Shown here one piece after another: positions 41,571-51,025 of a stretch of DNA of 64,000 bases. Origin of the DNA: G963663775 sp963663775. GTDB taxonomy: Bacteria; Bacillota; Clostridia; Oscillospirales; Butyricicoccaceae. Every line of letters begins with the position of its first letter. Position 1 is the first letter of the stretch. The DNA is taken from positions 2,666,001 to 2,730,000 of the forward strand of contig OY760624.1 of the NCBI GenBank assembly GCA_963663775.1, given 5' to 3'. Below the pieces are notes generated by a model, which searched no databases, was not told where the DNA came from, and saw only the letters and a program-made list of their open reading frames with translations. A program made the position numbers and the translations under genes.

Positions 41571-43694
41571 TTAAAAATAAAGAATCACGCAGCCTGCGCC
41601 GCCTTTGCCTGCATCGTTGTAAGTATAGGTGGCGTCTTTCGCCAAAAATCCTGCCGCACCGCCTGCACCGGAGCCGCCGTGCCCGCCGTTGCCGCCGGAG
41701 CCGTATGTCTGCGCATCCAGTCCTTTGGGCGGGGTCACGCCGTCTGCGCCCTTGCCGGTCGCAACATGCGTTGCATGGGTCGGATAATTCACATCCCATG
41801 TAATGATAGCATTGCCGCCGTTAAGCCCCGGTGTTTGATATGCTGCGGCAGACGAACCTGTACCGGAAGCACCATCTGCACCGCCCCAACCCTCGGCATC
41901 GTTTTCACCTGCCGCCGTGCCGGGTATGCCTGCGTCCGCTGTGCCGACCGATTCGCCTGCGGTGCCGTCTTGTGCCAAATCTTCATCATCGTAACTACCG
42001 CCGCCGTTGCCACCGTCCCCGCCGTCAATGCCCGCATCGCCTGTCATGCCGTAAGTTGTCCCAGACAGGGTTTCGGTGAAGCCGAGCGTGTTGGCTGCGC
42101 CGTCCGTACTGCGATAGGTCGTGCCGTCAATCGTGCAAACCGTGTTGCCGCCCGCCGTGTCGCTCTCCCCGCCTGTACCTGTGGAAATCGTGAGGGACGT
42201 TGCCGCCGAAATGGTGACGGTTGTCACAAAAAAGCTGCCGCCATTTCCTGCTTCGCCGCCTGTTCCGCCCTCGCCGCCCTCGCCCCCTTCGGCATACGAA
42301 ACGCCGCTTGCGGTTTTGATTTCATTTTTCACGCCGTCCCCGCCGTCTGTGCCGGAAGAGCCGCCAGAGCCGCCGCCCATCACCACAAGGCGGATTTGCG
42401 TTTTGTCGGTGGGAATGCCCAAATCAGCTAGCGAATACGTGCCGCTCGCAGCCACAACCAACGCCGTGCTGTAATAATTTCCGACCCCAACAGGGGTATA
42501 ATCCACCACAAATACCGTGTCTGCCCGCAGCATGCCCGACAGGGCGATGTCCATTTGGCGAATCAACCCCTGTGCATTTTCGCCGAACGGTGTTACAAAG
42601 CTGACGGCATCGCCGGGGCGTTCGCTCCCAACCACCAACCCCGCCGAAACGGTCTGCGCCGTGCTGTGATATGCAAGCAGACGGTCGGCTACGTTTTGGC
42701 TGTTGGCGATGGATACCAGCGTGGCATCCGTCACGCTGACAGCGTTGGTTTCGCCGCTTGTACCATCCGAAACGGCACGAATCTGCTTGGTTGTGTGCGT
42801 ATATGCCTGCCCCGTGAGCGTGCCGGTGCCGCTGAGAACGGCATAGTTGACCCCGCTTTCTTCGATGGTCAACCCGTCCGCCGCAAGGGAATGGCAAGGG
42901 TCTGCAAAGGTCACAAGCTCCTGCGTCACCGCCCCCGAACCGTCCGTATTGTCAAACAGCGTCACGGTTTCATCTGCCGTCAGTTCCACGAAATTATGTT
43001 CCGTCACCTGCGCTTCGGTTGCGGGCGTGATATAGGCAATCGACCCGCCCAAATACACACGGTCCCCTGCAATTTCTGCGGGGGATTCGTCATGCAAAAA
43101 GGTGATGACCAATGCGCCCGCCGTGTCTTTTTGGAGGCTTGCCCCCACTGCAAACAGCAGTTGGTGTAGATTTTCACGACAGGTTGCCACGGGCAGCCAT
43201 CCATAAACGGGCACATTCTGCACCTCTTCGGCAATGGAATACGCCACCGACCCGCCGATGATCTCCGCCGCCATCGCCGCCACCGTCACGCCACGATACA
43301 TCCCGCCGTAATGGGTCAGCTTGTCCAGCAACCCAATCGCCGAGGTGCAGGACAGCGCAAACGAGGTCTGGCTCTTGCGTGTGACCGATTCCAGATAAAA
43401 TTTGCCGAGCAACACCTCGTCATGATACAGCGCAACAGGTGCGCCATACTGATAGGACGAGGGCAAAAAGGTATCGCCCCGCCGCACCAGTACGGTTTTG
43501 CCGTCAAGCGTCACAAAGCCGTCAAAATCCGTTGGCGCAAGCGCATCCTGCAACATGCTTTCGGAAAACACCGTCACATCCAGTGTGTCAATCGCCAGTT
43601 CATCGCCCGTGATGCTCTCGCCGATGAAGCATGAGCCGTCCAAAATCGCTGTACCTTCAAATGTGACATCGCCATATATGATTTTATTTGCCAC
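41571..43694 (-). CDS. large tail-tip/fibre protein with glycine-rich C-terminus
   Basis: GTG 43,694 follows AGGAGG and is preferred over an upstream ATG within the neighbouring gene. The 707-residue protein has an N-terminal tail-hub-like half (FLPSSYQYGAPVALYHDEVLL, SCTSAIGLLDKLTHYGG). A C-terminal 250-residue region is rich in Gly, Ser and Asp repeats (EGGEGGEGGTGGEAGNGG), ending GKGGAGCVILYF. Similar glycine-rich domains fold as polyglycine helices in T4-like and Clostridial phage fibres that bind receptors. The TAA overlaps the IS110 junction but is intact. Confidence 0.72.
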   Translation of the reverse strand: MANKIIYGDVTFEGTAILDGSCFIGESITGDELAIDTLDVTVFSESMLQDALAPTDFDGFVTLDGKTVLVRRGDTFLPSSYQYGAPVALYHDEVLLGKFYLESVTRKSQTSFALSCTSAIGLLDKLTHYGGMYRGVTVAAMAAEIIGGSVAYSIAEEVQNVPVYGWLPVATCRENLHQLLFAVGASLQKDTAGALVITFLHDESPAEIAGDRVYLGGSIAYITPATEAQVTEHNFVELTADETVTLFDNTDGSGAVTQELVTFADPCHSLAADGLTIEESGVNYAVLSGTGTLTGQAYTHTTKQIRAVSDGTSGETNAVSVTDATLVSIANSQNVADRLLAYHSTAQTVSAGLVVGSERPGDAVSFVTPFGENAQGLIRQMDIALSGMLRADTVFVVDYTPVGVGNYYSTALVVAASGTYSLADLGIPTDKTQIRLVVMGGGSGGSSGTDGGDGVKNEIKTASGVSYAEGGEGGEGGTGGEAGNGGSFFVTTVTISAATSLTISTGTGGESDTAGGNTVCTIDGTTYRSTDGAANTLGFTETLSGTTYGMTGDAGIDGGDGGNGGGSYDDEDLAQDGTAGESVGTADAGIPGTAAGENDAEGWGGADGASGTGSSAAAYQTPGLNGGNAIITWDVNYPTHATHVATGKGADGVTPPKGLDAQTYGSGGNGGHGGSGAGGAAGFLAKDATYTYNDAGKGGAGCVILYF

Positions 43695-43707
43695 TTCGCC
43701 CCCCTCC

Positions 43708-44088
43708 TTATGCTGATAAATACGGCTGAATAGCGTTAAAATCAACGCTTAAATTTCCCCATACATTCCCGTTTTTTGATTTCAGCAAATCATCCGACGC
43801 AGACGTTATGTATGCGTCAAATGTAATCGTACTTTGACCGTACGGGATAGTGATTTCATGGCTTTCAACAGGAACTGTTAACAGGTCGTACAAAGCATCA
43901 TATTCTGTTTTTGATAGCTTTGATGTTCCGAAAACGACCGTATAGTTGTAATATGTACCAATCACATCCCGTATAATTCTTCCAGAAACACTTGTGCCGC
44001 TGTTGCTACCTTCTGCTATTGTGGCGTTCCTTTTGACAGAAAGCACGCCAACCGCAAAAGATTGCCCATCTATTGTAATAACACTCAT
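43708..44088 (-). CDS. small tail protein, distal-tail-like
   Basis: The 126-residue product MSVITIDGQSFAVGVLSVKRN is beta-rich with SGRIIRDVIGTYYNYTVVFG and ends FNAIQPYLSA. It sits immediately after the tape measure and before the large tail-tip gene. The position and strand pattern are those of short Dit-like proteins. Confidence 0.6.
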   Translation of the reverse strand: MSVITIDGQSFAVGVLSVKRNATIAEGSNSGTSVSGRIIRDVIGTYYNYTVVFGTSKLSKTEYDALYDLLTVPVESHEITIPYGQSTITFDAYITSASDDLLKSKNGNVWGNLSVDFNAIQPYLSA

Positions 44089-44096
44089 ATTGCCAC

Positions 44097-45520
44097 CTAC
44101 GTTGTAACAAGATTTTTACCTTTTATGGTAGATACCCGCTGTTGCCCCTCATAAATTTTTCGGCTGTCAAGATACACAGGCATAGTAACGGTTATATTGC
44201 TGTTTGAGCCAGATAAACCAGAAAGCGAATTTGAAATGATGCTCTGCACTTCCGATAAATCAACGCCAGTTGTTTGGCGCAACGCCGAAACATAGTCCCT
44301 CGTTGGTGCTGTAACGGCATCCTGTGTAATACTTGGGATAGAATACGAAGCACTGCCAGACACATTAAAATCAACGCCAGTCAAAGAGGAAACGAGGTCA
44401 TTCATTGCCGTGTTTGCAACGCCTGCGTTATCTTCAATGCCAACAGCAATGCCCGCAGGAATCCACTTCGCCAAATCCGCCATTACCTTTGAGGGTGAAT
44501 TGATGTCAAATCCATCCTCAAAGCCAGACACAACGCCGTCAACGAATCCAGAAATCTTATCACCAAGCCAACCCGCTGCGCCTGTGATTCCCTCCCAAAT
44601 GCCTGTTACGATGTGTTTTCCTATATCAAGCATTTTCTTCGGCAGTTCTTCAAAAAAGGTTGCAATGCTCGACACAACTTTAGGGACTTCCGTTTTTGCC
44701 TTGCCTATCATATCGGATGCCCATGTGGCAATCACTGAAATTGCGCCAGAAATCACCTCGTATATTTTCTTCGGAATTGACGCATAGAACCCTATAATTG
44801 CGCTGATGGCTTTCGGAACATTCGTAGTTATCCAGTTCAGCACATTACCCGCCCATTCAGACAGCTTATCGACCGCAGATTTGATTGCGTCATATATTTT
44901 TTGCGGAAGTGCTGCAAAGAAATCTACAATCGCTTTAATTGCAAGCGGCACATTTGTGGTTATCCAATCCAGTACAGACAAATTCCATTCTGTGAATTTA
45001 CCGAGCGCAAAGCCGATTGCATAGCCGATTTTTTCGGGAAGTTCTGAAAAAAACGTGACAACGGCTTCAATGATTGCAGGTATGGTTTCCGTGAACCATG
45101 CGGACACACTTTCGCCCCATGCTGCAATCGCATCAGATGTGCTTGTAAACGCCGCACCGATTTTTTCTGGAAGCGATTGAAACCGCGCAATCATTCCTTG
45201 CAGGGCATTTGGTATAGTTTCCGTGAAAAATCCTGCAATTGCACCAAACACATTGGATGCGGTTTCTTTCAATGAATCCCACGCACCAATTACAGCGTTT
45301 CGGAAACCTTCGTTGGTGTTCCACAAATTCACCAAACCAACAACCAGTGCGGCAATGGCGGCTATAACAAGCGTGACGGGACCACCTATCGCAGCAAGCG
45401 CAGTGCCAAGGCTTGGAATTATTTGTGCAATGCCGCCGATTTTCGTAAGAAACGCACCGATGCCGATGACGGCGAGTGCCGCCCCTACCTCTGGCGCATA
45501 CTCGATATCCTGCACTAATG
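44097..45520 (-). pseudogene. tape measure protein, C-terminal part (prophage 2)
   Basis: About 470 residues remain: a hydrophobic block (LAAIGGPVTLVIAAIAALVVGL), then long amphipathic repeats of the type FFSELPEKIGYAIGFALGKF and WITTNVPLAIKAIVDFFAALPQKI, and the INSPSKVMADLAKWIP motif. The N-terminal several hundred residues are missing. Recognisable sequence stops near 45,520 (QDIEYAPEVGAALAV), where a replication gene of opposite orientation begins. The frame stays open further, but that part does not look native. Confidence 0.8.
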
Positions 45521-45540
45521 GCAGACCTAGCGGTGATTGG

Positions 45541-46722
45541 ATGAGCAAACAGAAGGTGAATTGCACCGCAGGTGCAAGAGAGACTGGCCTGGGTCACGCA
45601 TTTCTTTCACCGTCCGCTTCACACCGATGGCTGAACTGCCCACCAAGTGCAAATCTGTGTGCCGCCGTTCCAGATCAGCCCAGTCCCTACGCACAGCAGG
45701 GAACAGATGCCCACAGCCTGTGTGCATACCTTGTAGAAAAAGCTCTCGGTCTGGATACCAATGATCCAACAACAAATCTGGAATATTACGATGCCGAAAT
45801 GCAGTCCTGCGCAGAAGCCTATGCTTCCTTTGTTATAGAGGAATACGAAAAGGCAAAGCAGAACTGCCCGGACACAGATATTCTGATTGAACAGAAGGTA
45901 GACTTCTCCAAATGGGTCGAAGGTGGCACTGGCACAGCCGACTGCATCCTGCTTTCAGACGGTACGGTGGAAGTCATTGACTATAAGCACGGCTTGGGAA
46001 TTCTCGTCAGCTCCGAGTCGGAAGAATTCGGCGGCAACCCGCAGCTAATGTGTTACTGTCTGGGCGTTCTGGCAATGTTCGATGGGATTTATGACATCGA
46101 CACCATCAAGATGGCAATCTTCCAACCTCGCCGTGAAAATGTCAGCATCCACACCATGAGCAAAGCTGACCTTCTTAACTGGGCGGACGCAGTCCTTGCT
46201 CCCACTGCTCTTTTGGCTATAGAAGGTACGGGCGAATTTCATGCCGGAGATCACTGCCAGTTCTGCAAAGTGAAGGCAACCTGCCGAAAACGCGCTGAAT
46301 ATAACCTGGAACTTGCAAAGTACGATTTCGAGATGACCGCTACCCTGGAGGAACGCGAAATCGATGCAATCCTCATGAAAGTGGATCAGCTGACTTCCTG
46401 GGCATCTGATGTCAAGGAATATGCACTGAACCAGGCGCTGCAGGGAACAGACTACGGTCACTTCAAATTGGTCGAGGGCCGCAGCAACCGCAAATATACA
46501 AATGAAAACGATGTCGCAAAGGCCGTCATCGAAGCTGGATATGACCCTTACGAGAAATCCGTTCTCGGCATCACAGCCATGTCCAAACTCCTCGGCAAGA
46601 AGACGTTCGATGAGCTGCTTGGCAGCCTGACCTTCAAGCCGCAGGGCAAACCTACATTAGTTTCAAAATCGGACAAGCGTCCTGTTATGAAAAATACCGC
46701 ACAAGAAGATTTCAAAGAATAA
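45541..46722 (+). CDS. DUF2800 protein, RecB/Cas4-like nuclease of a phage replication module
   Basis: The native start appears lost at a recombination joint; ATG 45,541 gives 393 residues. From HAFLSPSASHRWLNCPPSA onwards the protein is typical DUF2800. A PD-(D/E)xK core is visible as GGTGTADCILLSDGTVEVIDYKHG cut in two strands. A cysteine cluster follows (DHCQFCKVKATC), suggesting an iron-sulfur or zinc site as in Cas4/AddB. It probably processes DNA ends for phage recombination. It precedes DUF2815 by 9 nt. Confidence 0.82.
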   Translation: MSKQKVNCTAGARETGLGHAFLSPSASHRWLNCPPSANLCAAVPDQPSPYAQQGTDAHSLCAYLVEKALGLDTNDPTTNLEYYDAEMQSCAEAYASFVIEEYEKAKQNCPDTDILIEQKVDFSKWVEGGTGTADCILLSDGTVEVIDYKHGLGILVSSESEEFGGNPQLMCYCLGVLAMFDGIYDIDTIKMAIFQPRRENVSIHTMSKADLLNWADAVLAPTALLAIEGTGEFHAGDHCQFCKVKATCRKRAEYNLELAKYDFEMTATLEEREIDAILMKVDQLTSWASDVKEYALNQALQGTDYGHFKLVEGRSNRKYTNENDVAKAVIEAGYDPYEKSVLGITAMSKLLGKKTFDELLGSLTFKPQGKPTLVSKSDKRPVMKNTAQEDFKE

Positions 46723-46731
46723 AGGAGAAAA

Positions 46732-47301
46732 ATGATCATGACAAAGTTTGCGAATCCTACCAAAGTTATCACTGGCCCTTCCACTGTTTTCAGTTACCTT
46801 AACTGTTGGGACCCGAAAGCAATCCAGGGAGGCACTCCGAAGTTCTCGGTTTCCCTCATCATTCCGAAGTCTGACACCAAGACCATCGATAAAATCAATA
46901 CGGCTGTCCAGGCAGCCTATGAGGAGGGGCAGTCCAAGCTGAAGGGCAACGGCAAATCCGCGCCTGTGCTTTCCACCCTCAAGACCCCTCTGCGTGACGG
47001 TGACCTTGAGCGCCCCAATGATGAGGCTTACAAGAACAGCTATTTCATCAATGCAAATTCCGGCACTGCTCCCGGCGTGGTCGATGCCGACCGCAACCCG
47101 ATTATAGACCGTTCCGAGATGTATTCCGGTGTCAAGGGTCGTGCGTCCATCAATCTGTATGCCTATAATGTCAACGGCAGCCGTGGCATCGCCTGCGGTC
47201 TGAACAATCTTCAGAAAATTTCTGATGGTACTCCTCTCGGCGGCAAGTCCCGTGCCGAGGATGACTTCGCAACCGAAGACGATGAGGATTTCCTGAACTA
47301 A
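46732..47301 (+). CDS. DUF2815 protein, phage single-strand-binding-like
   Basis: AGGAG lies 4 nt before ATG 46,732, with a second ATG two codons later. The 189-residue product has the family opening TKVITGPSTVFSYLNCWDPK and an OB-like body (PKFSVSLIIPKSDTKTIDKI, GRASINLYAYNVNG). An acidic tail follows (EDDFATEDDEDFLN), a typical protein-interaction end of SSBs. DUF2800-DUF2815-PolA is a standard Firmicute phage replication order. Confidence 0.85.
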   Translation: MIMTKFANPTKVITGPSTVFSYLNCWDPKAIQGGTPKFSVSLIIPKSDTKTIDKINTAVQAAYEEGQSKLKGNGKSAPVLSTLKTPLRDGDLERPNDEAYKNSYFINANSGTAPGVVDADRNPIIDRSEMYSGVKGRASINLYAYNVNGSRGIACGLNNLQKISDGTPLGGKSRAEDDFATEDDEDFLN

Positions 47302-49004
47302 TCGGGATCGCATAAACCATATCGGGGCGGCGGCATACACAAACCGCTGCCCCACATTATCGACTGCCTGGCACACGAAAGACTGCCAAGGTGTGGGTAC
47401 TTCACACTCCAGCTTTTATTACAGGAGGCAAACATGGAAAAATCACGGAAAGATACATCAGATTGTAAAATCGAGAGCCTTGCAATTGATCTGGAAACCT
47501 ACTCTGATGTTGATTTGAAGAAAAGCGGTGTCTACCGCTATGCAGAATCCCCTAACTTTGAAATCCTGCTGTTCGCATATTCCGTCAATAACGGTCCCGT
47601 TATTGTAATTGATATCGCACAGGGTGAATGTGTGCCGGATACGATTCTTGCAGCACTAACAGGTGAATCCACTATAAAATGGGCGTATAATGCCAGTTTC
47701 GAGCGGGTTTGCCTGTCCTACTGGCTGAAAAGGCACTACCCGGAATACTTCAGCAGCTACAGCATCCCAGAAGACACCGTTGGAAATTATCTCAACCCAT
47801 CATCCTGGAAATGCTCCCGCATCTGGGGTGCATACATGGGTCTGCCACTCAGCTTGGAAGGCATCGGTGCAGTACTTAAATTATCAGATCAGAAGATGAA
47901 AGAAGGCAAAGACCTCATCAAGTATTTTTGCACTCCGTGTAAAGCTACCAAAGTTAACGGTGGCAGAACCAGAAATCTCCCGATGCATGACCTGGATAAA
48001 TGTGCAGTGTTCAAATCCTATAACCAGCGGGATGTCGAGGTCGAACTTGCCATCAAGGAACGGTTGATGCGATACCCCGTGCCGAAGTTCATTTGGGATG
48101 AATACCATCTCGACCAGGAAATCAATGACCGTGGAATTGGTGTTGATATGACCCTTGTAAAGAATGCCATCAGCATGGATGCCAAGACCAAGCAGGCACT
48201 CCTTGCCCGTATGCAAAAGAAAACCGGTCTGGAAAATCCCAACAGCGTATTGCAGATGAAAGCCTGGCTCTCCGACAGAGGGGTTGAAACCGAGTCTCTG
48301 GATAAAAAAGCTGTGAAAAGTCTGCTGCCGGACGTGGAAAAAGATGTGGCAGAAGTCCTCTCCTGCCGTCAGCAGCTGGCGAAATCTTCTGTAAGCAAAT
48401 ACACTGCCATGTCCAATATGGTATGCGCAGACGGTCGTGCTAGGGGATGCTTTATGTTCTACGGTGCGAACCGCTCCGGCAGGTGGGCCGGCCGTGGAAT
48501 CCAACTACAGAACCTTCCGCAGAACCACATGAATGACCTGGATGAAGCCCGTGCTCTTGTCCGTGATAGTAATTTCACTGCCTTGGAACTGCTGTATGAC
48601 AATGTGCCGGAAGTCCTCTCGGAATTGATCCGCACAGCATTCGTGCCAAAACCCGGATACAAATATATCGTCAGTGACTTCTCAGCCATTGAGGCGAGGG
48701 TGCTTTCGTTCCTTGCCGGGGAACAGTGGCGAATGGCTGTTTTCAAAGAGGGAAAAGATATCTACTGTGCCAGTGCCAGCCAGATGTTTAACGTTCCCGT
48801 TGAAAAACACGGGCAAAATGCCCATCTGCGACAGAAAGGCAAAATCGCTGAACTCGCCCTCGGTTACGGCGGCTCGGTCGGTGCATTAAAAGCAATGGGC
48901 GCTCTTGATATGGGATTAGAAGAATCCGAACTGCAGCCCCTGGTTGATGAACCGACCCCCAAAAGTTAGACCTAAAATCTAACGATTGGGAGGTCGGTAT
49001 TTTC

Positions 49005-49588
49005 ATGGCAAAATATAGTTATGAATTTAAGAAAAAAGTAGTTATTGCCTATATCAGAGGTGAAGGTGGTAGCAAATATCTAGCAAAAAAATTTGATATA
49101 GCACATAAATCTTCAATTGAGCTATGGGTAAAGAATTATAAAGAGTTTGGAGACGAGGGCTTACTTCGTTCCAGAAAAAATGATATATATATACTTTCGA
49201 TTTTAAACTTCATGTGGTAGAGTTATATCTATCAACAGAGGTCTCTTATCAGGAGTTGGCATTAACTGTAGGAATGAATAACCCTTCACTTATTAAAAAG
49301 TGGATAAATGATTTTCGGCTTGTCGGACCTGATGCATTGAGACCTAAGAAGAAAGGTCGGAAGAAATCATTGGGATTAACAGATAAAGAGAAGAATCTAC
49401 TGTCATCTTCAGAAGCCACAACAGTAGATACAAGAGCTGAACATGTAAAACAGTTAGAAGATGAAAATTTAAAGTTACGAATAGAGAATGCTTATTTAAA
49501 AGAACTGAGGAGGTTGCGTTTAGAGGACGAAGCACGTCTGAGAGAACTGCAAGAGTCATCCACAGCCTCCGAAGAGAGTTCAAACTGA
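49005..49588 (+). pseudogene. IS3-like OrfA, frameshifted in an AT repeat
   Basis: The first half MAKYSYEFKKKVVIAYIRGEG is a helix-turn-helix (HTH_28/29). Inside GATATATATATACTTTCG the frame shifts, and the second half continues as TFDFKLHVVELYL, a second HTH and a leucine-rich coiled coil. Two extra bases (one AT unit) account for the change. The defect may silence transposition of this copy, though slippage on the repeat could restore some product. Confidence 0.75.
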
Positions 49589-49605
49589 AAGACATTCTCT
49601 CATTT

Positions 49606-50427
49606 ATGGGGTTCCCAAAAGCTACATATATGTACTGGCAGAAACGTTTTGATAGAGAAAATCCAGATTCTGAACTTGAAAATATAATTATGGAAATCCG
49701 CAAAGAGAATAAAGATTTTGGCTATCGTAGGATTTATGGAGAACTTAGAAAAAAAGAAGTGTTTGTCAATAAAAAGAAAGTTCAGAGAATCATGCAAAAA
49801 CTTGGGCTTCAAGTAACGTCTTTCACAAGAAAAAGTCGTAAATACAGCTCTTATAAAGGCAATGTAGGAAGAATTGCTCCAAACAGAATTCATCGTCGCT
49901 TTAGAACCAGTGTTCCTCATCAAAAGATAACAACTGACACCACTGAATTTAAGTATTATGAAGTAGATAATAAAGGACGTATGACAATACAGAAACTATA
50001 CATGGATCCATTTATGGATATGTTTAATTCAGAAATACTTAGTTTTGGTATTGATAAGCATCCATCGGCACAAAACGTAATGAATGCATTAAACGAAGCA
50101 ATAGAAATTACTTCTGATTGTATCTACAGAAGAACTTTTCATTCAGATCAAGGCTGGGCTTACCAAATGAAGGCATACAGTAGTACTCTTAAATCAAACC
50201 GTATATATCAAAGTATGTCACGGAAAGGAAATTGCTATGATAATTCAATAATGGAGAATTTTTTTGGAGTGATGAAACAAGAAATGTATTATGGCTGCGT
50301 TTACTATAGTTATGAAGATTTGAAGGATGCAATAGAGAAATACATATATTATTATAATAATCAAAGAATCAAGCAAAAACTATCTTGGATGAGTCCTGTT
50401 GAATATCGACTCAGCCAAGTGGCATAG
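49606..50427 (+). CDS. IS3-like OrfB, DDE transposase
   Basis: This 273-residue rve-type integrase begins MGFPKATYMYWQKRFDREN. The DDE residues are visible in KITTDTTEFKYYEVDN (first D), RTFHSDQGWAYQMKAY (second D) and NSIMENFFGVMKQEMYYG (E). It ends in the typical YYNNQRIKQKLSWMSPVEYR. The frame is intact and would be reached by -1 frameshifting or reinitiation after OrfA. Confidence 0.88.
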   Translation: MGFPKATYMYWQKRFDRENPDSELENIIMEIRKENKDFGYRRIYGELRKKEVFVNKKKVQRIMQKLGLQVTSFTRKSRKYSSYKGNVGRIAPNRIHRRFRTSVPHQKITTDTTEFKYYEVDNKGRMTIQKLYMDPFMDMFNSEILSFGIDKHPSAQNVMNALNEAIEITSDCIYRRTFHSDQGWAYQMKAYSSTLKSNRIYQSMSRKGNCYDNSIMENFFGVMKQEMYYGCVYYSYEDLKDAIEKYIYYYNNQRIKQKLSWMSPVEYRLSQVA

Positions 50428-51000
50428 AAATAGCGAAGCAGTAAAAAATACTACTTCGCTATAAAGTCTAACTTATTGGGGTCACATCATGATGCATGGC
50501 GGATTTCCAATCAATGTATTACCAACTTCTGGTGGTCGATAGATGCAGCTGTTAAACAGGCGATAATCTATAAAACCTCTGCTGAGACACACGGTTTCAA
50601 AATCTACTACCAAGGTGGAATGCTCTTCATCAACCTGCCCTCTGGCAGACGGCTCTGCTATGTAAAGCCACGCATGGGGGTCAACAAGTTCGGCTCTGAC
50701 AGTGTAACCTACGAAGGCATCAATACTGGAAAGTGGACACGCATCGAAAGCTACGGTCCAAAATTCGTGGAAAACATTGTACAGGCGGTCAGCCGTGATA
50801 TCCTCGCATATGCCATGACGGGACTGGCGTTCTGTCAGATAGTCGGCCATGTCCATGACGAACTAATTATAGAAACCAGTCCAGATGTTTCTTTAGATGC
50901 CATCTGTGAACAGATGGGAAGAACCCCACCGTGGATGAAGGGATTGCTCCTCCAGGCAGACGGCTATGAATGTGATTTCTATCAGAAACAGTAAAAAAAA

Positions 51001-51025
51001 CGACACCGCTGGGATGCGTTCTTCC
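51001..51025. terminator. left half of a terminator split by IS256
   Basis: ACACCGCTGGGA here pairs with TTCCTAGCGGTGCC at 52,506-52,520 on the other side of the IS256 element. A-rich and T-rich tracts stand outside the stem. It was a bidirectional terminator between the convergent polymerase gene and the unknown gene at 52.5-53.2 kb. Confidence 0.7.

Larger units (their letters stand above)
48950..50489 (+). mobile_element. IS3-family (IS150-like) element inside the polymerase gene
   Basis: The 1,540-bp element is flanked by TGATG at 48,945-48,949 and 50,490-50,494. Its ends carry inverted GACCCCaAAAGTTAGAC-type repeats a few bases in. It encodes an HTH OrfA (now frameshifted) and an intact OrfB. 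The low GC content contrasts with the surrounding phage gene. Confidence 0.85.
47434..50994 (+). pseudogene. phage family A DNA polymerase split by an IS3-like element
   Basis: The 5' part (47,434-48,949) encodes the exonuclease region (LAIDLETYSDVDL), then NRSGRWAGRGIQLQNLPQN and motif A (YIVSDFSAIEARVLSFLAGE), and the beginning of motif B. The 3' part (50,495-50,994) restarts in frame as AWRISNQCITNFWW and holds motif C, IVGHVHDELIIETS. Removing the element and one TGATG rejoins LVDAWRIS, giving a 671-residue enzyme of normal family length. The split is therefore the only visible defect. The start follows CAGGAGGC. Confidence 0.88.
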
